From the NCBI RefSeq assembly GCF_000422505.1, contig NZ_KE383864.1, positions 974,381-1,038,380 of the forward strand: DNA of 64,000 nucleotides, written 5' to 3'. Shown here in pieces: positions 29,995-39,340 of the stretch. The DNA is from Paenibacillus pinihumi DSM 23905 = JCM 16419. Lineage in GTDB: Bacteria > Bacillota > Bacilli > Paenibacillales > Paenibacillaceae. Within the stretch, counting starts at the first letter, position 1. The number at the start of each line of letters is the position of its first letter. The translations under genes and the position numbers were made by a program. The notes under the pieces were generated by a model. That model was not told where the DNA came from. It saw only the letters and a program-made list of their open reading frames with translations, and searched no databases.

Positions 29995-31227
29995 GTGGAA
30001 CACGAACAACTAGCATGGAAAAGAGATGCCGGCATCTTGTGGGGGGGCCGCTTTTTAACCAGTCTGGGGCTAACCGGAATCAGCCCTTTTATCCCCTACT
30101 ACATGGAGACGCTGAATGCCGGCAACCCGGAAGCCATTCTGTTCTGGACAGGCCTCTCCTTGTCGGCTCCTGCCATCTCCTACGCTATTTTTACCCCGTT
30201 ATGGGGAAAGCTTGGCGACCGGTGGAGCCGTAAATGGATGGTTGCGCGGGCACTGCTGGGCCTGGCAGTCAGCATGTTTCTTATGGCCGTCGCCCAGACA
30301 CCGTTCCAGTTTTTCCTCTTCCGGCTATGCCAAGGGGCATTCGGCGGAATCTCGGATGCCAGCAGCGCATATGTCGGCACACATGCTCATCCCAAAAAGC
30401 AGGGTCTTGCCCTTGGCAGACTGGAGCGTGCTTCCGCGCTTGGCTTGCTGCTCGGGCCTCTGCTCGGCGGCTTGTACGTCAATACATGGGGAAGCCGCTC
30501 CCTGCTGCTGACCACCGCAATCCTGACCGGGGCACTTGCCCTGTATGCCGCATATGCATTAACGGGGAGACAAGAAGCTCGCGCTGCCACTTTAGACGAA
30601 AAACGAAAAGGTGTTCTTCCCACCTTCCTGGCTCTGCTGCGCCATTCTGTGGTCAGAAAATTTATTATTGCAGGAATGTTGTTTAAGCTGGTCGACTTTT
30701 CAACATTTGCTGTGTTTACGCCGTTTATTAACGAGCTGTTCCATTCCCCAGCAAATGCCGCGGCAACTGTGGGCCTGCTGCTTGCCATATCCTCGCTTGG
30801 AGAGCTGGTGGGGGCGCCGTGGTGGGGGAAACGGAATGACAAAAGCCGGCTGGAGCGCAATTGTCTCGTTGCCAGTATCCTCTGTGCCGTTTGCCTGATG
30901 GCGCAAATTGCGCCATTCGGACTAATCTGGCTAATGATTTTCCGCTTTCTCCAAGGATTCTTCTACAGCGCATTGCTGCAAACCGTCATGCTTGCGGTGC
31001 TCCGCTCCTCATCAAATCTGGACCGCGGAATCCGCGTAGGAGCGACCAACAGCCTGCTCATGATCGGTCAAATATCCGGTCCTTCGATCGGTGTCTTTAT
31101 CGGAGTCCAGATGGGAATGTCCACTGTCTTCCTCGTTATGGGAAGCATCATGCTGGCTGCCTCCATACTGCTCACTCAATTGCCGGCAATATCCCGGCTG
31201 CGCAAGACAAAGCTGCCCATAAATTAA
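29995..31227 (+). CDS. MFS transporter, probable siderophore exporter (SbnD-like)
   Basis: 410 residues with about 12 hydrophobic segments. MFS loop motifs are visible: GKLGDRWSRKWMVARALLG between TM2 and TM3, and GKRNDKSRLERN as the repeat in the second half. The start is GTG with AGAGGGGTG just upstream. It is divergent from the biosynthetic genes, shares the Fur-controlled region, and is followed 25 bases later by a siderophore synthetase. SbnD, the staphyloferrin B exporter, is also an MFS protein. Export is inferred from context; import is possible but less likely. Confidence 0.85.
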   Translation: MEHEQLAWKRDAGILWGGRFLTSLGLTGISPFIPYYMETLNAGNPEAILFWTGLSLSAPAISYAIFTPLWGKLGDRWSRKWMVARALLGLAVSMFLMAVAQTPFQFFLFRLCQGAFGGISDASSAYVGTHAHPKKQGLALGRLERASALGLLLGPLLGGLYVNTWGSRSLLLTTAILTGALALYAAYALTGRQEARAATLDEKRKGVLPTFLALLRHSVVRKFIIAGMLFKLVDFSTFAVFTPFINELFHSPANAAATVGLLLAISSLGELVGAPWWGKRNDKSRLERNCLVASILCAVCLMAQIAPFGLIWLMIFRFLQGFFYSALLQTVMLAVLRSSSNLDRGIRVGATNSLLMIGQISGPSIGVFIGVQMGMSTVFLVMGSIMLAASILLTQLPAISRLRKTKLPIN

Positions 31228-31252
31228 TTATTTCGCAGGGAGGTCCCGCAAA

Positions 31253-33031
31253 ATGTCTGAACCACAAACGGTATTGCTTGACGTTAATCCTTCCGTATAT
31301 GCGTTGAAAGAAAGCTTCAGCCGATTGTTGAATACTTACCTTCGTGAGACCAGCCAGTTTTGTCCAGTGTCCGGCCCAACTCATCCCTTAAATCTTCAGG
31401 TCGAACTGCCTCGTACCGGAATAACCGTTTACGGCATATTATTGCATCTCTCGCCAGGCGGACATCATGTGTTTGGCGACGAGTTCTATAAAGATCATGA
31501 CGGTCAAAGGCAAAATCTTGATATGGAGACGCTGATGAGCATGCTGACAGGAGAGATCTCATTTGCCGAATCTGATCCGGCTGCGAGATCTGTGAAAAAG
31601 GAGGAGCTGGAACGTCTGCTGAACAACAGCAAACGTCATATGGAGAGGTACTTCCATCATTTTCTCAAACAGTCAAAGATCAATCTGGACTTCCGGACTT
31701 GCGAGCAACTGCTCCTTGGCGGACATCCGTTCCACCCGACACCAAAAAGCCTGGAAGGTTTCAGCCCGGAAGATTCTCTGGCCTATTCTCCCGAGTTTCG
31801 GACATCTTTCACACTTCATGGCTTTGCTATAGCACGTTCACATCTGGCAGAGAACTGGCTGGCTCCCCATATGTCCGGAAATGATGCCCCGTGGGTACCA
31901 GAAGCGTTGAGACAGGCTGCCCGGAGCAAGGTGAACGGTGCATTGGATAACTATGCGCTTCTCCCCTGCCACCCGTGGCAGGCCCGCTATCTGCTGTCTT
32001 TGCCACCCGTACAGGAGCTGGTCCGCAAGCAGATTATTATCGACCTTGGAGCTTCAGGACCTGTCGTGTATCCGACCTCATCGGTACGCACCGTGTGGAA
32101 TGCAGAAGACAACTGTTTCTATAAGCTTTCGCTTCATATCCGGATTACCAACTTCATACGAGAGAACAATCTGGAGCAGCTCCTGCGCACCTATGATGCC
32201 GCCAGGATCGTACATAAGGTCCGGAAAGAATCGTATTTCCCCCCGTCCTTCCGCATTCTGCTCGATGAAGGATACCGGACCGTGCAGATTCCGGATGCCG
32301 CACAGCAGGTCAGCGATAGGGTCACAGCCGGATTTTCCATGATTATGCGGGAGGCCCCGGCGGCTTGCAATGATTCCAATCAGCCTCCATATGTCATCGC
32401 CTCGTTGCTGGAAATACCTCCGGGAGACAGCATGCCGCTCTTGTTCCACGCCGTGCGAAATGGCTTGAAGGATGAAGAGCCGGAATGGATATCCTGGTTC
32501 CAGACGTATTTGGATATCTCCATGAAACCGGTCCTCCAACTGTTTGTAGAGAAAGGCATCAGTCTGGAAGCCCATGTCCAGAACGCTATGATTGGTCTTG
32601 AGCACGGAATGCCATCCATCTTCTATATCCGGGATCTGGAAGGCATAAGCGTGAACCGGGATATTTCCCGGATGAACGGTTGGACCGGCACACTTGTCGA
32701 GGAGGAAAGTCCGGTGCTGTACAGTGAGGCTGAAACACGCCACCGGTTAAAATATTATTTCTTTGTCAATCATCTCAGCCATTTAATTCAACGTCTTGCC
32801 CTGTGCAGCAGGCAAGACGAAGAACCCTTTTGGCTTGTCGTCCGCAACACACTTCAACAGATGCAACAAGATCGCCAGTGGGCCGGGCATTCCTACATGT
32901 CTGCGGTTCTGAAAGATTTGCTGGATTCGGACACCCTTCCGGCCAAGGCCAACCTGCTCAGCCGCTTCCATAAGCGGGGAGAGAAGCCCTTATACGTGGA
33001 TATCCCCAACCCGGTTAAACACATCCGTTGA
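31253..33031 (+). CDS. IucA/IucC-family siderophore synthetase (NIS), divergent third copy
   Basis: 592 residues. The ATP-binding block is GHPFHPTPKSLEGF (157-170) followed by YSPEFRTSF; the palm reads LPCHPWQARY and TSSVRTVWN; the C-terminal domain has SLEAHVQNAMIGLEHG and FYIRDLEG. The RDLEG ending and TPKS block differ from the KDFHDG and SYKSR blocks of the two minus-strand copies, so it belongs to another NIS subtype and probably performs the first citrate condensation (SbnE/AcsD-like), though this needs a tree. GGGAGG lies before the ATG. Confidence 0.92.
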   Translation: MSEPQTVLLDVNPSVYALKESFSRLLNTYLRETSQFCPVSGPTHPLNLQVELPRTGITVYGILLHLSPGGHHVFGDEFYKDHDGQRQNLDMETLMSMLTGEISFAESDPAARSVKKEELERLLNNSKRHMERYFHHFLKQSKINLDFRTCEQLLLGGHPFHPTPKSLEGFSPEDSLAYSPEFRTSFTLHGFAIARSHLAENWLAPHMSGNDAPWVPEALRQAARSKVNGALDNYALLPCHPWQARYLLSLPPVQELVRKQIIIDLGASGPVVYPTSSVRTVWNAEDNCFYKLSLHIRITNFIRENNLEQLLRTYDAARIVHKVRKESYFPPSFRILLDEGYRTVQIPDAAQQVSDRVTAGFSMIMREAPAACNDSNQPPYVIASLLEIPPGDSMPLLFHAVRNGLKDEEPEWISWFQTYLDISMKPVLQLFVEKGISLEAHVQNAMIGLEHGMPSIFYIRDLEGISVNRDISRMNGWTGTLVEEESPVLYSEAETRHRLKYYFFVNHLSHLIQRLALCSRQDEEPFWLVVRNTLQQMQQDRQWAGHSYMSAVLKDLLDSDTLPAKANLLSRFHKRGEKPLYVDIPNPVKHIR

Positions 33032-33140
33032 CATGAAATGCTGAAGCAACGCTGCGAGAAAGGGGGACTTCCGATCGCTGTTGTTCTGATTCTTAAATGG
33101 AGTCATTTTTCCTATTAAGCATTTAAATTAATAACGTTAA

Positions 33141-33186
33141 AAAGGGGTCGCCCCTCAAGTCAAACTGTGACTTGGGAGCAACCCCT
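33141..33186 (-). terminator. terminator after recJ at the right edge of the island
   Basis: GGGGTCGCCCCTCAAGTCA pairs with TGACTTGGGAGCAACCCC with a few mismatches. The minus-strand tail is TTTTTAAC. It faces recJ and may also slow read-through from the plus-strand synthetase gene. The rest of the 228-base gap shows nothing. Confidence 0.8.
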
Positions 33187-33259
33187 TAATCTATCCATGT
33201 ATATGATTTATCCGCTAGCAGTCCATAAAAGATTCCAAACAGCCGGCTTTCACCGGCGG

Positions 33260-35659
33260 CTAGACGGAATGAACCCGTTCGCTGATCCAGGCAGACAATT
33301 CCGCCGCATCGGCAAACAACAGACGGTTCTCTTCGGCAGCAGCCTGCCCCGCCTGATAGGCGGAAGATTCTCCAAGCTCGCGCTTCCGGGGAGCAGCATT
33401 CACTGTAAGTCCTCCGTCCTGGACCGCAATAAATTCCAGCTCCTCAAATACTGCCAGCATCATCGCAACCATATCCGTCGCCCAGCCGATCCGTGTGCTC
33501 AACCGTTCAGGAAGTTCCGTATCATTCAGTTCCTCCCGGGGCATCTGTTTCAGCATCTGATACACTTTCCCGAAATGCTCGCGGCCGGGAAATCCGGCCC
33601 GGTGCTTCCTGTCTATGCTGTACAGGGCGGTTACAGCCCCCAGCTCCCTGCAGCAGCCTAGTGCAGCGGCCAATTCTTCAGCAGACGGAGGGCAGTGGAG
33701 CAGAATCAGTTCCTGGCATCTCTCTGGAGCACTCAGCGTCCGGTAATCCTTGAACATAATCCGCGGTCCCTGCTGCGGAACAGCTTCCTGGACAGCCGCT
33801 GCCGATTCTGCAAATGCCTTGTCATCCCTCATCAGGACAATAATCGTATCCTCTGTGGTAAACTGGCGGCTGCGTTCCTTGAGCAGGCGCTCCAGCGTCT
33901 CCTCAGGATAACGGTCATTGCGATAATCGAACAGTTGAATGCTCTCCACTCTTAAATCCGAGAGCATGAGCTGCGGCTTGCGTGTGCCGTTCCATTCATT
34001 GACGGCCAGCTCACCAATCACGTCCGCCACAGCACCGCTGCTAAGCCGTCCGGCAATGCCTCCGTCTCCGAAGCCGACAGCCTCCAGCCGCTTGCCCTGC
34101 TGCCGGAGCGTCAACCGTAAATGGCGGCCTTCCTTCCCCATTGCCCGTGCCTCTTCAACCTCTACCTTCCGCAGCAGCAAACGCGGCTTCGGGTTGCCAA
34201 TGCCAAACGGCTCCAGCAGCTCAAGCTGTCCGATCGTCCCCATGTCCGCCTCGTCCAGCAGGCATTCGGCGTCAATCTTCGTTCGCCGCTGCCAATCCTC
34301 TGCGGAAAGCCATTTATCAGCAAGCTCCCCAAGTCTTCGCTCCAGCTCCGGAAGCTGGTCGCGGTGCAGGGTCATCCCTGCCGCAGCCTGGTGTCCGCCG
34401 TAATGCATCAGCAGGTCATCGCATTCCCGCAGCGCCCGGTAAAGATCAAAGCCGTCGATGGACCGGGCTGATCCCTTGCAAATGCCGGTTTCGGGATCAA
34501 TCCCGAACACGAGAGCCGGCCTGTACTTTTTATCAATCAGCTTGGAAGCGACGATGCCAATGACGCCCACATTCCAGCCCTCTCCAGCAGCGACCGTGAC
34601 GGAAGATCCCGGTAAAGAATCTTGCGAACCGCTTTTTTTCTCCAGCTGTTTCTCAGCCTCCTGAACCATTTCCTCAACCATCTGCTGGCGTTCCTTGTTC
34701 AGCTCATCGAGCCTGACCGCAGCCGCGAGCGCTTCCTCAGCATTATCCGTTGTGAGCAAATGAACAGCCAGATCAGCATGGGCAAGCCGCCCGCTCGCAT
34801 TAATCCGCGGCGCCATGCCAAAGGCAACCTGGGTCGAATTGACATTCACCAGCTCAATTCCGGCGACTTCGGCAAGCGCCCGAATTCCCCCGTTGGTTGT
34901 GGAAGCCATCTGTGACAGCCCCGCCCGTACCAGGTACCGGTTCTCTCCGGTAAGAGGCATCAGATCGGCAATCGTCCCGATTGTCGTAATCTCCACCCAC
35001 TCCAACGGCGGCCTGCCGAGCAGCGCCTGACCGAGCTTGAAGGCTACCCCGGCTCCAGCCAGGCCCTTGAATGGATAAGGGCAATCCTCCTGCTTGGGGT
35101 TGACAATCGCCGCCGCATCAGGCAAAACCTCGGGAGGCTCATGGTGATCGGTCACAACGACATCGATATGTAAGGAGCGGGCATAGGCGATTTGCTCCAC
35201 TGCGCTGATGCCTGTATCGACCGTGACAATCAGGGCCACCCCTGCCTCAGCCGCCTTGTCAATTGCATTCGTATTCAGTCCGTACCCTTCCTGCTGGCGG
35301 TGCGGGATATAATAGTCAAAGCTCAGTCCGAGCTTGTTGAACAGATGAATCATAAATGAAGTGCTGGAAATGCCGTCCGCATCATAGTCACCGTAAATAC
35401 GGACCTTCTCTCCCCGCTCTTGTGCCAGCTGAATCCGCTGGACCGCCGGCTCCATTCCCTTTAACAAAAAGGGATCATGCAGTTCTTCTTCCCCTCCGTA
35501 TAAAAAGGACTGTGCCTGCCCGGCATTTGTAATGCCGCGCTGAACGAGAAGTCTCGCCATCAGCGGCGGCAGTCCCAGACTTTCGGACAGCTGTTGTGCA
35601 GCCTCTTCCTGACCGCTATTTTCCGTTTCTTGTATCCACCTTGTCTTCGGACGAATCAT
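33260..35659 (-). CDS. recJ: single-stranded-DNA-specific exonuclease RecJ
   Basis: 799 residues from MIRPKTRWIQETENSG, a 5'-3' exonuclease of recombination and repair. DHH-family motifs are intact: VRIYGDYDADGISS (DYDADG at 91-96), TVDTGIS and VVVTDHHEPPE, then GMAPRINASGRL. The C-terminal half is the extended domain of Bacillota RecJ (B. subtilis 786 residues). AGGAGGG 9 bases before the ATG sets the start. In B. subtilis the next gene downstream is apt; here the siderophore island intervenes. Confidence 0.96.
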   Translation of the reverse strand: MIRPKTRWIQETENSGQEEAAQQLSESLGLPPLMARLLVQRGITNAGQAQSFLYGGEEELHDPFLLKGMEPAVQRIQLAQERGEKVRIYGDYDADGISSTSFMIHLFNKLGLSFDYYIPHRQQEGYGLNTNAIDKAAEAGVALIVTVDTGISAVEQIAYARSLHIDVVVTDHHEPPEVLPDAAAIVNPKQEDCPYPFKGLAGAGVAFKLGQALLGRPPLEWVEITTIGTIADLMPLTGENRYLVRAGLSQMASTTNGGIRALAEVAGIELVNVNSTQVAFGMAPRINASGRLAHADLAVHLLTTDNAEEALAAAVRLDELNKERQQMVEEMVQEAEKQLEKKSGSQDSLPGSSVTVAAGEGWNVGVIGIVASKLIDKKYRPALVFGIDPETGICKGSARSIDGFDLYRALRECDDLLMHYGGHQAAAGMTLHRDQLPELERRLGELADKWLSAEDWQRRTKIDAECLLDEADMGTIGQLELLEPFGIGNPKPRLLLRKVEVEEARAMGKEGRHLRLTLRQQGKRLEAVGFGDGGIAGRLSSGAVADVIGELAVNEWNGTRKPQLMLSDLRVESIQLFDYRNDRYPEETLERLLKERSRQFTTEDTIIVLMRDDKAFAESAAAVQEAVPQQGPRIMFKDYRTLSAPERCQELILLHCPPSAEELAAALGCCRELGAVTALYSIDRKHRAGFPGREHFGKVYQMLKQMPREELNDTELPERLSTRIGWATDMVAMMLAVFEELEFIAVQDGGLTVNAAPRKRELGESSAYQAGQAAAEENRLLFADAAELSAWISERVHSV

Positions 35660-35749
35660 TACACAGTTCCCTCCTGTTCTAAAGAGCAAAGCGGCTGTAC
35701 CCCTCGAAATGCGCTTTGTGGGGGTACAGCCGCCTGTAGCTGTCAATAG

Positions 35750-36649
35750 CTATTGAAGCAGCGTGGGCATATGCTCCTGGTTCGGATCATGATTGGATTT
35801 GTAAGGATAGCCCGGATCATAAGGATCAACAGATACCGTAACTTCGGAAATATGAATAAACCGCTTCATGACGAGTTCCTTGACCCGCTTGGCAATTTCC
35901 TGTCCTTCAAATACCGAGATGCGCGGATTTACACTGATCCGCATATCTACACGGACATAATGTCCTTGTTCTCTGGCATGCAATTCCTCAATCGTAATAA
36001 CGCCCTCAATACGCTGAATAAACTGCATGAATTCCTGAGTATCTTCCGGATACGCCTCGCTGCCGGATACCGGTACAACCTCACCAGCAATCAGACGGTA
36101 TCCGCAAAGCATCACAATAAGCGATACAATAAAGCCGGCAGCAGGGTCCAGATAATATAAGGCTGGAATACCCGCGAGTTCACCTGCATACGCAGAACCG
36201 ATACCCAATATCGTGATGAGCGAGGCCATCAGTTCAAGACGGCCCTCCTTAATACGCAGTACCCACCGTTTTACAGGCAGGGCGCATACAGCAACCGCAA
36301 GCGCCGACCAATGGGGTGCATGATCAACGCCATCGGCCAACATCCGGTATGACGAAACTGCAAGCTCCAGTCCGACAACGAGCAGCACGATGGTAACGAA
36401 CAGGCTTGCTGCAAGCTCTGTCTTGCGCATACCCGCCCGGCCTGCTGGAGCACTGCGCCCTCTTCTGCGCAGTCCCAGCAATGATGCGGAACTGACAGCC
36501 GCTTCTGTAGCGCTGCGAACCGCATCGGCCAGCAGCGCCGCACTTCCGGAAGTCCCTCCGACCAGCGCCTTAATCAAAGCCAGCGCTGCATTGCCCAGCA
36601 TTCCACTGCTAGCAGTTTTCTCCGCCGCATCATGCTGTCTGTTTCTCAT
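35750..36649 (-). CDS. cation diffusion facilitator (CDF) family protein with altered metal site
   Basis: 299 residues, about six membrane segments (about 15-190) and a C-terminal cytoplasmic ferredoxin-like domain (about 205-285; ITIEELHAREQGHYVRVDM). The layout is that of CDF zinc/manganese exporters. The usual TM2 residues in a (D/H)xxxD pattern read ADAVRSATE here, and the TM5 HxxxD is replaced by glutamates (KEGRLELMAS). Transport ability or metal choice may therefore differ. It lies 90 bases upstream of recJ and behind secF. Confidence 0.78.
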   Translation of the reverse strand: MRNRQHDAAEKTASSGMLGNAALALIKALVGGTSGSAALLADAVRSATEAAVSSASLLGLRRRGRSAPAGRAGMRKTELAASLFVTIVLLVVGLELAVSSYRMLADGVDHAPHWSALAVAVCALPVKRWVLRIKEGRLELMASLITILGIGSAYAGELAGIPALYYLDPAAGFIVSLIVMLCGYRLIAGEVVPVSGSEAYPEDTQEFMQFIQRIEGVITIEELHAREQGHYVRVDMRISVNPRISVFEGQEIAKRVKELVMKRFIHISEVTVSVDPYDPGYPYKSNHDPNQEHMPTLLQ

Positions 36650-36670
36650 GAGACGCCCCCCTTAAGATCC

Positions 36671-37579
36671 TTAAGAAGTAGTCGCTGGCGTTTTTGGCGC
36701 CGATTTTGGCTTCGCTTTGCTGCGAAGTGCAAGCCAGATCGGGCTCGCGATAAAGATAGAGGAGTAAGCACCCGCTACCAGACCGATCAAAATCGCAAGC
36801 GAGAACAAACGAATGGATTCACTGCCGAAAATATACAAGGCAAGCGCCCCGAAAACAACGGTTACGACCGTATTGATGGAACGCGTCAACGTTTCCCAGA
36901 TACTACGGTTAACAAGGATTGCCAGATCTACAGGCGATTTGATCTTGGCAAAGCGCAGATTCTCCCTGATCCGGTCAAAAATTACGATGGTGTCATTGAT
37001 CGAGTAACCAATGATGGTCAATACCGCAACGATAAAGGTCAGATTGACTTCCAGCCGGAAAATCGAGAATATGCTGATAACGATAAATGCGTCATGCACA
37101 AGCGCGATAATTGCAGCGAGCGCAAAGCGCCATTCGAAACGGAAGCTGATATAGATCAGAATCCCGAGACTTGCAAGCGAAAGTGCCAAAAGCGCATTGA
37201 ATTGCAGTTCTCTGGCCATCTGCACATCAACGGTATTGACCTCCATAGACGCATTCGGGTCTAACTTCTCCGTGAAGCCAGCCTTCAGCTCTTTTTCTTG
37301 CACATCCGTTAAAATATCATCGAAACGAAGGGAAACCCGGTCTGTACCGGTTGTCATTGTATAATGCCCCACATTTTTTTCCGTCAGGAACTTATTGATT
37401 TCCTCATTGGCTACCGGCTTGGAGAGCACAATATCCACGTTGGACCCCGCCCTGAAATCTACACCATAGTTAAAGCCTGCAAAAATCAACGCACCGATTC
37501 CGAGCACCGTAATCAGAATCGAAAAGATAATAAAAGGTTTGCTGCTTTTTACAAAATCGAATTTGGAATTATAACGCAC
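36671..37579 (-). CDS. secF: protein translocase subunit SecF
   Basis: About 302 residues with six membrane segments, using the proton gradient with SecD to complete export through SecYEG. GVDFRAGSNVDI is the SecF D4 motif after TM1; GYSINDTIVIFDRIREN is the TM4 signature, with RSINTVVTV nearby. The start is a GTG at 37579, with AGGAGA 9 bases upstream; the gene overlaps secD by 11 bases. B. subtilis carries a fused SecDF, so the split arrangement is a difference from it. Confidence 0.95.
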   Translation of the reverse strand: MRYNSKFDFVKSSKPFIIFSILITVLGIGALIFAGFNYGVDFRAGSNVDIVLSKPVANEEINKFLTEKNVGHYTMTTGTDRVSLRFDDILTDVQEKELKAGFTEKLDPNASMEVNTVDVQMARELQFNALLALSLASLGILIYISFRFEWRFALAAIIALVHDAFIVISIFSIFRLEVNLTFIVAVLTIIGYSINDTIVIFDRIRENLRFAKIKSPVDLAILVNRSIWETLTRSINTVVTVVFGALALYIFGSESIRLFSLAILIGLVAGAYSSIFIASPIWLALRSKAKPKSAPKTPATTS

Positions 37580-38837
37580 GGATATCACTCTCCTTCACGC
37601 CGAAAAAGCCAGGTTTAGTCACAAGACCACTACGGATCAGCAAGTACAGAAGCAATCTGGAGTAAGCGACATTCGTAATGATACTAACGATAATGCTCAT
37701 TATCAGAATGACCGCGAAGCCCTTGACGGAGCCTGTCCCGATAAAGAACAGAACAGCACCGGCAATAATGGTTGTCAAGTTGGCATCCATAATGGTCCGG
37801 AAAGAGTTCTTGGAACCAGCCTTCAGCGAGGACAGCAGGCTCTTGCCGCTGCGCATTTCTTCCTTGATCCGTTCAAAAGTAATAATGTTGGCGTCAACTG
37901 CCATACCGATCCCGAGAATAAAGGCGGCAATACCAGGCAGTGTCAGCGTCGCCCCCATCAGGTTAAAGCCGAGGAGCAGCAGCCAGATATAAGTGATCAG
38001 TGAAATGCTGGATACCAAACCAGGCAGACGGTAGAAGATCAGCATAAACAGCAATACGAGAATTGTTCCAAGCGTTCCGGCAAATACCGTCTGCTGCAAG
38101 GAAAGCTGACCGAGAGTCGCCCCTACGCTCTGCGTATACTTCTCCGTAAGTTTAAGCGGCAGAGCACCCAGGTTGATTGTATCGGCAACCTTCTTCGCTT
38201 CCTCACGCGTGTAGTTCCCTGTAATAGAAGCCTTCGTATCATTGATCTCGGAATGCACTTGCGGCGCGGACAAGACGTTCTCGTCCAGGTAAATGGCGAG
38301 CAAATTCTTTCCTTGCGGCAGCTTGGCAATTTCGCGTGTTACTTCTGCGAACTTGCTGGCGCTCTTCATCGAAATGGAGATTTCCCAGCCACCAATCTGA
38401 TTCTGGTGGATACTGGCTCCATTTTCCGTGAAATCACTTCCGACCAGTTCTACCTTACAAAAATCCTGTTTTCCTGTGTCACATCCGCGCATACTGCGGA
38501 AGGTCAGTTCAGCCGGCTTCTTGAGAATGTCGCGGACAACAGCCTCATCCGTCACACCGGCAATTTTGACACGAATCCGGTTCGAGCCTTCCGGTGTAAT
38601 CTCCGGCTCAGCCACACCTGTGCTGTTGGCACGCTGCTCCAGGCTTCTTGCGGTCTCACGCAAGGCATCCTGGGTAATTTTACCACCCTCAATAAGCGGC
38701 TCCGCTTCATACAAAATTTCAAAACCGCCCTTAAGGTCAAGCCCGAGCTTTACTTGCTGAACCAAAGACGGGCTGGTCACCGCGATTACACCCAGCGTAA
38801 CAACGACGATCAGCAATAATGCAAGCATCCTTTTCAT
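37569..38837 (-). CDS. secD: protein translocase subunit SecD
   Basis: 422 residues: one N-terminal membrane segment, the D1 motif LGLDLKGGFEI (about 32-42), a periplasmic P1 region, and five C-terminal membrane segments with GMAVDANIITFERIKEE (TM4 signature). It is shorter than E. coli SecD (615) because the external domain is reduced, as is usual for Gram-positive homologues. A cysteine pair (RGCDTGKQDFCKVE) lies in the external domain. secF overlaps its end. Confidence 0.96.
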   Translation of the reverse strand: MKRMLALLLIVVVTLGVIAVTSPSLVQQVKLGLDLKGGFEILYEAEPLIEGGKITQDALRETARSLEQRANSTGVAEPEITPEGSNRIRVKIAGVTDEAVVRDILKKPAELTFRSMRGCDTGKQDFCKVELVGSDFTENGASIHQNQIGGWEISISMKSASKFAEVTREIAKLPQGKNLLAIYLDENVLSAPQVHSEINDTKASITGNYTREEAKKVADTINLGALPLKLTEKYTQSVGATLGQLSLQQTVFAGTLGTILVLLFMLIFYRLPGLVSSISLITYIWLLLLGFNLMGATLTLPGIAAFILGIGMAVDANIITFERIKEEMRSGKSLLSSLKAGSKNSFRTIMDANLTTIIAGAVLFFIGTGSVKGFAVILIMSIIVSIITNVAYSRLLLYLLIRSGLVTKPGFFGVKESDIRAL

Positions 38838-38900
38838 AACGCCCTATATCCCCCTTAAATTCTCAATAGTCCTATTATAGCCATGCGGGAAAAACGAGTC

Positions 38901-38933
38901 AAAAAAAAGAACCCGTTTCTTTAGAAGTGGGTC
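38901..38933 (-). terminator. terminator overlapping the end of comN
   Basis: ACCC.TTCT pairs with AGAA.GGGT around the comN stop codon, and the minus-strand tail is eight Ts. It separates comN from secD. Mismatches in the stem make it moderate. Confidence 0.55.
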
Positions 38934-39160
38934 CCTCGGAAAGCGCTAAGTGTCATAAAATTCATAAACGCCATTACCTTGAGCGACAAAATATCATTCA
39001 CGATCTGATGTAGCGCAGGCTGCCCATGCTTATGATACTTATTGCTTACACATTCCCAAATCTCGTGTGCCGTCACGTGCTCATAGCCGACCAGATGAAA
39101 TTCCTCCGCCTTGCTCTCACACAGGACCTCAATCCAGCCTTGCAGTTCCTCTTCTGTCAC
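38921..39160 (-). CDS. comN: ComN-like post-transcriptional regulator
   Basis: 79 residues ending in a conserved block of the type HQIVNDILSLKV, MNFMTL and AFRG. This is the ComN (YrzD) family, which in B. subtilis promotes comE mRNA localisation and binds DivIVA. Position between secD and spoVB agrees with B. subtilis. The start is GTG with GGGAGGAAC 8 bases upstream. Assignment is from a short protein, but context and motif agree. Confidence 0.75.
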   Translation of the reverse strand: MTEEELQGWIEVLCESKAEEFHLVGYEHVTAHEIWECVSNKYHKHGQPALHQIVNDILSLKVMAFMNFMTLSAFRGTHF

Positions 39161-39263
39161 TGCACGTTCCTCCCTACATTAGATTAACCTCCTGCGCATG
39201 TTGATTGGTTACACATTCGCCATACACAAGCAAAACTCCTGCTTGCAGAAAATCATTCCTGTT

Positions 39264-39292
39264 TTGACATGGAAGCGGACATGCGCTGCATA
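39264..39292 (+). promoter_or_regulatory. candidate promoter of spoVB
   Basis: TTGACA (39264-39269), 17 bases, TGCATA (39287-39292). The -35 is perfect, the -10 poor for SigA; CATATG overlaps it and could instead be part of a sporulation-sigma -10. Not decisive. Confidence 0.35.
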
Positions 39293-39340
39293 TGTTGTAC
39301 AAGAACGAACAACCTTCTGCAGAAAGACGAGGGAAGCAAT

